A stretch of 5,450 nt of DNA from VBDM01 sp049663805 (GTDB lineage Bacteria > Pseudomonadota > Gammaproteobacteria > Burkholderiales > SG8-39), in NCBI GenBank assembly GCA_049663805.1, contig JBATEB010000075.1:1-5450 (forward strand). The letters are read 5' to 3'. Both the position numbers and the translations under genes were made by a program. The notes beneath the pieces were generated by a model. The model searched no databases. It was not told where the DNA came from and saw only the letters and a list, made by a program, of their open reading frames with translations. Below, in pieces: positions 1 through 5,428 of this stretch. Within the stretch, counting starts at the first letter, position 1. Each line of letters opens with the position of its first letter.

Positions 1-3000
1 CATCTGGTCGAGGCAAATTCCCTCGCCCCCGCGAAAACGAGCGAAGGCGAGTTTCGAGGAACCGGCCAGGCGGGGGCCCGACGACGCGGAAAGTCCCTGG
101 ATTCCCGCTTACGCGGGAATGACGGCACCCAGGGGAAACTCTTTCTCTTCGATGAGCCCACGACCGGCCTGCATTTCGACGACGTCGAAAAGCTGCTCTC
201 GGCTTTCCGCCGACTGATCGCCGCGGGGCATTCCCTGGTCGTGATCGAGCACAACCTCGACGTCATCCGCGCCTGCGACTGGCTCATCGACCTCGGCCCC
301 GAGGGCGGCGACGCCGGCGGCGAGATCGTCTGCGCCGGCACGCCGGCCGAGGTCGCGAAGCATCCGGGCTCGCACACGGGCAAGGCGCTGCGCGAATACG
401 AAACCGCTCTGACAAGCCCCGCTGCTCTTCCCGCAACGGAACCCGGCGTGCCGCCGCGGGCTCGCATCGACGAATCGATCAGGATCCACAACGCCCGCGA
501 GCACAATCTGCAATCCATCGACGTCGAAATTCCGCGCAACCAATTCACCGTGATCACCGGCGTCTCCGGCTCGGGAAAATCCACCCTCGCCTTCGATATC
601 CTGTTCGCCGAAGGCCAGCGGCGCTATCTCGAGTCGCTCAACGCCTACGCGCGCCAGTTCGTCCAGGGCGCGGCGCGGCCCGACGTGGACGCGATCTTCG
701 GCATTCCGCCCACCGTCGCGATCGAGCAGCGCACCAGCCGCGGCGGAAGCAAGAGCACCGTCGCGACGCTCACCGAGATCTATCATTTCCTGCGCCTGCT
801 CTACGTCAAGCTCGGGCTCCAGCACTGCCCCGACTGCAAGGTGCCGATCGAGCCGCAGAGCGAGGCCGCGATCGCCGCGCGCCTGCTGCGCGACTATCGC
901 GGCCGGCGCATCGGCCTGCTGGCGCCGTTGGTCGTCAACCGCAAGGGCTATTACACCGATCTCGCCAAGTGGGCTGCCGGCCGCGGCTACGCCTTCCTGC
1001 GCGTCGACGGCGAGTTCCTGCCGACCGGCAAGTGGCCGCGCTTGTCGCGCTTCCGGGAACATGCGATCGAGCTCCCGGTCGCCGACCTGAACGTCGCCGC
1101 AGGCAATGAAGCGGAAATCCGCGAGGCGCTCGCCCGCGCCCTGGAACACGGCAAGGGCGTCGTGCACGTGCTTGCGGGGCTCGACCGCCTGGAAGCCGCA
1201 AGCCGGAAGGCGGCCGCCGCGCCATCCCGGCGCGCGCGAGTGGAAATGGATCTCCCGCAGCGGGTGTTCTCGACGAAACGCGCCTGCCCCTCCTGCGCGC
1301 GCAGCTTCGCCGAGCCCGACCCGCGCCTTTTCTCGTTCAATTCGAAGCACGGCTGGTGCCCGCAGTGCTACGGCACGGGCCTCAGGCTCGACCGCGTGGA
1401 ATGGGACGAGGAACGCGAGAAGACCGGCACCGAGGACCATGTGCTCGACTCGTGGATCGAATGGCTCGAGATCGATGCCCCCTGCCCCGCGTGCGACGGA
1501 AAGCGCCTCAATCGCGAAGCGCTCGCCGTGCTGTGGCAGGGCCGCTCGATATCGGAGCTCGCCTCGTTGCAGGTGGCGAAGCTCGACGCCCTGTTCCGCG
1601 ATCTCCGGCTCGCGGGGCGCGACGCGGAGATCGCGCGCGACATCGTCGCGGAGCTGCAATCGCGGCTGGACTTCCTCGGCCAGGTCGGGCTCGCGTACCT
1701 GTCGCTCGACCGCTCGGCGCCGACGCTCTCGGGCGGCGAAGCGCAGCGCATCCGGCTCGCCGCTCAGCTCGGCTCGAACCTGCGCGGCGTGTGCTACATC
1801 CTCGACGAACCGACGATCGGCCTGCATGCGCGCGACAACCGGATCCTGCTCGACACCCTCGACCGGCTCGAGGCCAAGGGCAACACGCTGGTCGTCGTCG
1901 AGCACGACGAAGACACCCTACGCCGGGCCGGCCACCTGATCGATCTCGGGCCCGGCGCCGGAAAGCTGGGCGGACGCGTGATCGCGGAAGGATCGGTCGA
2001 GGACCTGATGCGAGCGCCGGAGTCGCTGACCGGAAAGTTCCTCGCCCATCCCCTGCAGCACCCATTGCATGCACCGCGCCCGGTGGGTAGGGGAACTCCC
2101 TCGCTCGGCATCGCCGGCGCGTCGCTGCACAATCTGAGGAACATCGACGTCGACCTGCCGCTGCAGCGCTTTTCGGTAATCACCGGCGTCTCCGGTTCCG
2201 GAAAATCCACGCTGGCGCGGGACGTGGTCTACGAGAACGTCTTGCGTCTGGTGGCGCGCCGCCGCAACGCGGGACACAAGGAGCGGGGGAAGGCCGCGGT
2301 TCCTGCGGCGGCGCCGCAGCCGAAAACCACCGTCGATGCGTTCCCGGGCTGCCGGGAAATTCTCGGCTGGGAGGCCGTCGGCCGTGTGCTGGAAGTCGAC
2401 CAGACGCCGATCGGCAAGACGCCGCGCTCCTGTCCGGCGACCTACGTCGGTTTCTGGGACGCCATCCGGCGCCTGTTCGCCGATACCGCCGAGTCGCGCA
2501 TGCGCGGCTGGACGGCGTCGCGCTTTTCCTTCAACACCCAAGGGGGGCGCTGCGGGGCCTGCGAGGGTCAGGGGATCAAGAAAATCGAAATGAGCTTCCT
2601 CCCGGACGTGAAGGTCCTGTGCGAGGCCTGCGGCGGCGCGCGCTTCAACCCGGAGACGCTCGCGGTTCGCTGGAAGGCGAAGAACGCCGGCGAAGTGCTT
2701 GCGATGAGCGTGGATGAAGCGCTCGAGTTCTTCATCGCGCACGCGGCAACACACCACGCGCTGAAACTGCTGCAGGACGTCGGCCTGGGCTACCTGACCC
2801 TGGGCCAGCAAAGTCCCACGCTTTCCGGCGGCGAGGCGCAGCGCATCAAGCTGGTGGCCGAACTGGCGAAAACCGGGGACAGACCCCGGTTTTCGGGAAA
2901 ACCGGGGTCTGTCCCCGGTTTTTCGACCCTCTACATCCTCGACGAGCCGACCGTCGGCCTGCACATGGCCGACGTCGAGCGCCTGATCCGGGTGCTGCAC

Positions 3001-3225
3001 CGCCTGGTCGACGCCGGGAACACCGTCGTCGTCATCGAGCACAATCTCGACGTCATCGCCGAGGCCGACTGGATCGTCGATCTCGGACCCGAGGGCGGAG
3101 CCGAAGGCGGGCGCGTCGTGGCGCAAGGTCCGCCGGAGCGGTTGATCGCGTCCCGGAAAACCAGCCACACCGCGGCGGTACTTGAGCGTTTCCTGCGGAG
3201 CCGCCGCTCTCCGGCCGCAGCCTGA
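1..3225 (+). CDS. uvrA: Tandem (double-length) excinuclease ABC subunit A, 5'-truncated by the window
   Basis: UvrA is the damage-recognition ATPase of nucleotide excision repair; it binds DNA as a dimer and loads UvrB. The frame is open from base 1, giving 1074 visible residues. Residues 48-56 (FLFDEPTTG) and the H-loop (His84) belong to the second ATPase site of a first UvrA unit; a linker follows to about residue 155. A complete second unit then shows Walker A GVSGSGKST (187), CPDC (276), a UvrB-binding-type segment, CPSC (429), CPQC (453), CPAC (495), LSGGEAQR (576), ILDEPT (600), Walker A (729), CGAC (851), CEAC (874), LSGGEAQR (941), ILDEPT (979) and H-loop His1014. All catalytic and zinc residues look intact. 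From memory, double-length UvrA proteins of about 1900 residues occur in Burkholderiales and relatives, usually beside a normal uvrA elsewhere. DNA at 238-308 and 3028-3098 is about 80% identical, marking the internal duplication. Two palindromic repeats are embedded in frame. The stop is TGA 3223-3225; the true start lies upstream of the window. Confidence 0.95.
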   Translation, partial: HLVEANSLAPAKTSEGEFRGTGQAGARRRGKSLDSRLRGNDGTQGKLFLFDEPTTGLHFDDVEKLLSAFRRLIAAGHSLVVIEHNLDVIRACDWLIDLGPEGGDAGGEIVCAGTPAEVAKHPGSHTGKALREYETALTSPAALPATEPGVPPRARIDESIRIHNAREHNLQSIDVEIPRNQFTVITGVSGSGKSTLAFDILFAEGQRRYLESLNAYARQFVQGAARPDVDAIFGIPPTVAIEQRTSRGGSKSTVATLTEIYHFLRLLYVKLGLQHCPDCKVPIEPQSEAAIAARLLRDYRGRRIGLLAPLVVNRKGYYTDLAKWAAGRGYAFLRVDGEFLPTGKWPRLSRFREHAIELPVADLNVAAGNEAEIREALARALEHGKGVVHVLAGLDRLEAASRKAAAAPSRRARVEMDLPQRVFSTKRACPSCARSFAEPDPRLFSFNSKHGWCPQCYGTGLRLDRVEWDEEREKTGTEDHVLDSWIEWLEIDAPCPACDGKRLNREALAVLWQGRSISELASLQVAKLDALFRDLRLAGRDAEIARDIVAELQSRLDFLGQVGLAYLSLDRSAPTLSGGEAQRIRLAAQLGSNLRGVCYILDEPTIGLHARDNRILLDTLDRLEAKGNTLVVVEHDEDTLRRAGHLIDLGPGAGKLGGRVIAEGSVEDLMRAPESLTGKFLAHPLQHPLHAPRPVGRGTPSLGIAGASLHNLRNIDVDLPLQRFSVITGVSGSGKSTLARDVVYENVLRLVARRRNAGHKERGKAAVPAAAPQPKTTVDAFPGCREILGWEAVGRVLEVDQTPIGKTPRSCPATYVGFWDAIRRLFADTAESRMRGWTASRFSFNTQGGRCGACEGQGIKKIEMSFLPDVKVLCEACGGARFNPETLAVRWKAKNAGEVLAMSVDEALEFFIAHAATHHALKLLQDVGLGYLTLGQQSPTLSGGEAQRIKLVAELAKTGDRPRFSGKPGSVPGFSTLYILDEPTVGLHMADVERLIRVLHRLVDAGNTVVVIEHNLDVIAEADWIVDLGPEGGAEGGRVVAQGPPERLIASRKTSHTAAVLERFLRSRRSPAAA
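95..134. repeat. dRS3/REP-like hairpin inside uvrA
   Basis: The core at 101-120, ATTCCC-GCTTACGC-GGGAAT, fits the dRS3 pattern ATTCCC-N8-GGGAAT described in Neisseria. Its inner stem is ATTCCCGC/GCGGGAAT. An outer stem CCCTGG (95-100) pairs with CCAGGG (129-134), leaving an 8-nt one-sided bulge, as in many REP hairpins. Read in the uvrA frame it gives the residues SLDSRLRGND, a string often seen where such repeats lie inside reading frames. It falls between the conserved HLVEA segment and the FLFDEPTTG Walker B of the first UvrA unit. About 39 residues separate these landmarks, longer than expected, so the inserted block may start upstream of base 95, near base 16. The hairpin is certain; the family name is a resemblance. 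Confidence 0.8.
2869..2922. repeat. BIME-like pair of inverted palindromes inside uvrA
   Basis: Two 26-nt arms, 2869-2894 and 2897-2922, are perfect reverse complements separated by GG. Each arm is itself a palindrome: GAAAACCGGGG-acaga-CCCCGGTTTTC on the left, the same stem with tctgt in the centre on the right. This nested symmetry is the head-to-head arrangement of REP pairs (BIMEs). In the uvrA frame it encodes TGDRPRFSGKPGSVPGFS, between ELAK after the second signature motif and TLYILDEPT (Walker B). E. coli UvrA has about five residues there (RGTGQ). From memory, similar CCGGGGACAGACCCCGG palindromes recur in betaproteobacterial genomes, sometimes near REP-associated tyrosine transposases; this was not checked. 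No transposase is visible here. Confidence 0.9.
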
Positions 3226-3239
3226 GGGCTAGCGGGGAT

Positions 3240-3659
3240 TCAGACCGAGCGCTCGGTCTTTTTCGACTGGAGGTACCTCTGGAGATTGGCCGTCGTTTCC
3301 ATTTTCTTGCGCTCGGTGATATCCCGCCCGGTGACGAACACTCCCTCCTCGCCCCGCGCGGGCCTGCGCTCCCACGCAAAGCACCGGTACGTGCCGTCCT
3401 TGCAGCGCAACGAGAACTCGATCTCGCCTCCTTCGGCCGCCGCGAGGCGCGTATTGACGAGAGTCAGCGCGGCGGCGTGCTCGTTCTGATCGACGAGCCG
3501 GGTGAGGGGCTTGTCCAGCAGCGTCACGCGAGGGTAGCCGAGGATCCTTTCCCAGGTGCGATTGATGATCTTGAGCTTGAGGTCGGAAGTGATCACGCCC
3601 AGCAGCAACGGCGAGTCCGCGCTGATCCAGTCCTCTTTCCTGCGCCCGAAGTCTTCCAT
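3240..3659 (-). CDS. Small single-domain PAS protein
   Basis: A 139-residue soluble protein that is almost entirely one PAS domain with its PAC end. From ATG 3659, the PAS core spans about residues 16-115 (LGVITSDLKLKIINRTWERI, then ILGYP, with EIEFSLRCKDGTYRCF in the sheet). The typical PAC ending DITERKKME is at 113-121. About 18 residues follow, with no kinase, GGDEF, EAL or DNA-binding domain. PAS domains bind ligands or cofactors or mediate protein contacts; no cofactor-binding residue can be assigned. The start is uncertain. ATG 3659 has AGGG at 3668-3665 and marks a clear rise in GC3. Upstream in-frame alternatives are ATG 3764 (174 residues) and TTG 3803 (187 residues), both without a good ribosome binding site. 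The gene converges on uvrA with a 14-nt gap and diverges from the diguanylate cyclase gene. A partner role for that cyclase is inferred from arrangement only. Confidence 0.8.
   Translation of the reverse strand: MEDFGRRKEDWISADSPLLLGVITSDLKLKIINRTWERILGYPRVTLLDKPLTRLVDQNEHAAALTLVNTRLAAAEGGEIEFSLRCKDGTYRCFAWERRPARGEEGVFVTGRDITERKKMETTANLQRYLQSKKTERSV
3242..3263 (+). terminator. Factor-independent terminator of uvrA
   Basis: A perfect 18-bp palindrome AGACCGAGCGCTCGGTCT (3242-3259) runs into five T residues (3259-3263) on the plus strand, 16 nt after the uvrA stop codon. It can fold as a 7-bp stem with a GCGC tetraloop. On the minus strand the hairpin is preceded by A residues and is not followed by a T run, so it should act on uvrA transcripts only. 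It lies inside the last codons of the convergent PAS gene and encodes that protein's final residues. Confidence 0.8.
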
Positions 3660-3763
3660 GATTTCCCTGAGCCGAACCTGGCCGGCGGAATGGGTGATTT
3701 TGACGGGTTTTTCCCGATCGTGTTTCCCCGTGGAGGGTACTGCAGGCAGTCCTGCACGGTCCA

Positions 3764-3799
3764 TCGGGTAAACCCGACACGCGCTGTCAGGCAAACCCC
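3764..3799. promoter_or_regulatory. Possible operator: clustered inverted and direct repeats
   Basis: Three small symmetries are packed together: the inverted repeat TCGGGT-AA-ACCCGA (3764-3777), the inverted repeat GACA-CGCGC-TGTC (3776-3788), and the direct repeat GG(T/C)AAACCC at 3767-3775 and 3790-3798. They lie just downstream of the proposed PAS-gene transcription start and overlap the weak -35 element of the plus-strand promoter, so one bound protein could affect both directions. No known operator was recognised; the symmetry could partly be chance. Confidence 0.3.
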
Positions 3800-3814
3800 A
3801 CAATTGATTAGAAT
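3784..3814 (+). promoter_or_regulatory. Possible plus-strand promoter overlapping the PAS promoter
   Basis: TAGAAT at 3809-3814 matches TATAAT at 5 of 6 positions. CTGTCA at 3784-3789 matches TTGACA at 4 of 6, with a long 19-nt spacer. Transcription would start near 3821, immediately before the AGGAGGG at 3824. The -10 sequence overlaps the minus-strand -10 (3807-3812), so the two promoters would compete. Confidence 0.35.
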
Positions 3815-3835
3815 CATGGAATTAGGAGGGCGCAA
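3807..3835 (-). promoter_or_regulatory. Possible sigma-70 promoter for the PAS gene
   Basis: On the minus strand, TTGCGC (3835-3830, 3 of 6 to TTGACA) is followed by 17 nt and TCTAAT (3812-3807, 5 of 6 to TATAAT). Transcription would start near 3800. That would leave the TTG at 3803 outside the message and favour ATG 3764 or ATG 3659 as the PAS start. This is a pattern match only. Confidence 0.4.
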
Positions 3836-3942
3836 TGGCCTGGGCTCAGAAGCCGCTCGTTCGCGGCGACAGGATCGGTTTTCGCAGCCGCGGGCCCCAG
3901 GCGATTACAATCGCGCACCCCTCGCCCAGGTTGAGACGTTGA
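3824..3942 (+). CDS. Possible 35-codon leader ORF upstream of the diguanylate cyclase
   Basis: AGGAGGG at 3824-3830 is the strongest Shine-Dalgarno match in the window and sits 4 nt before ATG 3835-3837. The ORF proper is 3835-3942. It encodes an Arg-rich 35-residue peptide beginning MAWAQKPLVRGDR and resembles no family known to me. Its TGA (3940-3942) overlaps the proposed TTG start of the cyclase (3939-3941) as TTGA, a layout typical of translational coupling. GC3 is about 77% here (27 of 35 codons), against about 61% in the cyclase frame over the same stretch. Against it, the TACAAT box at 3906-3911 inside the ORF may be the real cyclase promoter, making the ORF incidental. Confidence 0.3.
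3906..3911 (+). promoter_or_regulatory. Possible -10 box close to the diguanylate cyclase start
   Basis: TACAAT (5 of 6 to TATAAT) lies in GATTACAATCGCGC, a context common in GC-rich betaproteobacterial promoters. It would start transcription near 3918, about 20 nt before TTG 3939. No good -35 is seen: at 17-nt spacing the hexamer is CGCAGC, and TTCGCA (3881-3886) would need a 19-nt spacer. Confidence 0.4.
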
Positions 3943-5198
3943 ACCCCGCGCTATTGCGACTCCTGCGACCCGTAGCGGTTCCGGCGGCGGTGCTGCTCGC
4001 CGCCGCCTTGGCCCTCACCCTCGGCCCGGCGCTGCCCGCTTCGCTGTCCGGCCTCTCCGTCGTGGGACCGTACGTGGTGCTGGTGCTCGGGGTGACGATC
4101 AGCGCCTGGTTCAATCGCAGCCGCGCCCTCGTCCTGCTCGCCTCGCTCCTGGCCGCCTATGCCGCATACACCCTCGCCCTCGAGCTGGGTCCGGGGAGCT
4201 TCCCGGTGCGCGCGGTGTTTACCGCGCTCGCCATCCTCGTGCCTCTCAATGCCTTGCTCGCGCTGTCATTTCCGGAGCGAGGCGTGCGCCAGCACCGGAA
4301 TTATCGCTGGCTGCTGCTCGGGCTGGCCGAGGCGATCGTCGTGACCTGGGTCGCGAATGCGGGACGCAGCGACCTCTCGGGCACCGCGTGGCACGACGTA
4401 CTCGATCACTGGATCCTGCGCTCGCCGCCGACCCCCATCGCGGCCCGGATACTGATCGTCGCGGCGTTTGCAGCCGCGGTGGCAAGGGCGTGGCCGCGCC
4501 GCCGCCCCCGGGAACTGCGCAAAGAGCCGCGTCCGCTCGATATCGGCATTGCGGCGGCGCTGGTCGCTTTCTTCTTCGGCTGCGAATGGGCCACATCGCC
4601 GGGTGCGTTCGGCACGTTCATGTCGGCCGCCGGCATCATCCTGCTCGCGGCCGTGCTCCAGGAATCGCATCGGCTCGCGTTCCGCGACGAACTGACGAAC
4701 CTGCCCAGCCGCCGCGCCCTCGAGGAACGCCTCTCGGGCCTGGGGCCGATGTACACCATCGCGATGATCGACGTCGATCACTTCAAGCAGTTCAACGACG
4801 CCCACGGGCACCACATCGGCGACCAGGTATTGCGGCTCGTCGCCGCCCGTCTGGCCGAGATCGAGGGCGGGGGTATTTCCTACCGCTATGGAGGCGAGGA
4901 GTTCTGCGTGCTGTTCGCCGACCGCACGCTGGATCAGGCGTTTCCCCATCTCGAGCAACTGCGAAAGGACATCGAGGACTACAGAATGGCGGTCCGGGGC
5001 GGGAACCGCCCGCGGGACGTGGGGGCCGGCACGCGCCTGCGCGCCGCGCGCCCGCCGGAGAAGACCCTTTCGGTGACGGTGAGCATCGGCGCAGCCGAGC
5101 GCGACGACACGCTCATCAGGCCGGCGCTCGTCATCCGGGCCGCGGACGAAGCGCTGTACCGGGCCAAGCGGGCCGGACGGAACCGGGTCATGAGATAG
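3939..5198 (+). CDS. Multi-pass membrane diguanylate cyclase (GGDEF domain)
   Basis: It should make the second messenger c-di-GMP from two GTP at the inner membrane. From TTG 3939 it has 419 residues. About eight hydrophobic segments lie near residues 11-29, 41-58, 63-81, 90-110, 123-140, 165-183, 200-218 and 223-241. The sensory part resembles no named domain. The GGDEF domain starts at DELTNLP (250), with metal-site DVD (278-280), NDAHGHHIGD after it, active-site GGEEF (318-322), SVTVSIG and ADEALYRAKRAGRNRV. The RxxD inhibitory-site position, five residues before GGEEF, reads EGGG, so the primary I-site is missing. An Arg/Gly-rich loop lengthens the stretch before SVTVSIG; I have seen this in other proteobacterial cyclases. 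The start is uncertain: ATG 3816 would add 41 residues but lacks a ribosome binding site and has low GC3, whereas TTG 3939 puts a normal membrane-protein N-terminus first. Confidence 0.88.
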   Translation: MNPALLRLLRPVAVPAAVLLAAALALTLGPALPASLSGLSVVGPYVVLVLGVTISAWFNRSRALVLLASLLAAYAAYTLALELGPGSFPVRAVFTALAILVPLNALLALSFPERGVRQHRNYRWLLLGLAEAIVVTWVANAGRSDLSGTAWHDVLDHWILRSPPTPIAARILIVAAFAAAVARAWPRRRPRELRKEPRPLDIGIAAALVAFFFGCEWATSPGAFGTFMSAAGIILLAAVLQESHRLAFRDELTNLPSRRALEERLSGLGPMYTIAMIDVDHFKQFNDAHGHHIGDQVLRLVAARLAEIEGGGISYRYGGEEFCVLFADRTLDQAFPHLEQLRKDIEDYRMAVRGGNRPRDVGAGTRLRAARPPEKTLSVTVSIGAAERDDTLIRPALVIRAADEALYRAKRAGRNRVMR

Positions 5199-5338
5199 AG
5201 CGCCGCGGCTGCCGGCGACTCGCCGATACCCGCGGCGAGCCGGCCCTCGCGGCCGGGGGTCGCCGCGGCAGAGCGATCGAATCGGCGTGCGGTACCATAG
5301 TCGAGGGAGGCTCGCGCAGGCGGGGTTCAGAGAGGGAC
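5199..5338. other. GC-rich spacer with tandem hairpins and a weak -10 box
   Basis: No gene was recognised between the cyclase stop and ATG 5339. Two adjacent stem-loops can be drawn: CTCGCCG (5219-5225) with CGGCGAG (5233-5239), and CCGGCC (5240-5245) with GGCCGG (5251-5256). The palindrome GCCGCGGC occurs at both 5202-5209 and 5262-5269. No T run follows, so this is not a standard intrinsic terminator, though it could slow polymerase or protect an RNA 3' end. TACCAT at 5293-5298 could be a -10 box for downstream sequence, but no convincing -35 is present. Confidence 0.35.
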
Positions 5339-5428
5339 ATGCCATATTTCCGCCGTGAACTGCAGGGTCCGGCCGGCGTCGCGGCCCGCGACGGTCCCCG
5401 CGGGCGCCGCCGGCGGATGCGGCCATGA
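5339..5428 (+). CDS. Possible 29-codon small ORF
   Basis: ATG 5339 follows the purine-rich GAGAGGGAC, though the spacing is short. The ORF encodes a 29-residue basic peptide ending in an Arg-rich stretch (GRRRRMRP) and resembles no family known to me. Its TGA (5426-5428) overlaps the ATG at 5425-5427 as ATGA, which would allow coupling to the next frame. An ORF this short in such GC-rich DNA can easily be chance. Confidence 0.2.
   Translation: MPYFRRELQGPAGVAARDGPRGRRRRMRP

Noticed and set aside
25..77. GCCCCCGC (25-32) / GCGGGGGC (70-77) inverted repeat as a separate element
   Set aside because: Eight GC-only base pairs with a 37-nt loop are easily found by chance; it may be part of the block inserted in uvrA, but alone it is not convincing.
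241..243. GTG as the start of a separate UvrA gene
   Set aside because: The frame is open and coding upstream to base 1, and the GTG encodes the Val in the conserved H-loop VIEHNLDVI.
109..1905. 598-codon open frame on the minus strand opposite uvrA
   Set aside because: It is the antisense shadow of a GC-rich coding region: Arg/Ala/Glu-rich with no recognisable domain, while the plus strand shows complete UvrA motifs throughout.
1918..3168. 416-codon open frame on the minus strand
   Set aside because: Another antisense shadow of uvrA; no family motif, no promoter or ribosome binding site.
3741..3756. TGCAGG-CAGT-CCTGCA hairpin as a terminator or riboswitch
   Set aside because: The stem is only 6 bp with no T run on either strand and no riboswitch core; it could merely lie in the PAS mRNA leader.
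3477..3815. Upstream open extension of the cyclase frame
   Set aside because: It runs antisense to the PAS gene and through the regulatory region; no conserved domain, and the membrane part begins only after 3939.
5219..5256. Tandem hairpins as an intrinsic terminator for the cyclase
   Set aside because: The stems are stable but no T tract follows, so only a structural note is justified.
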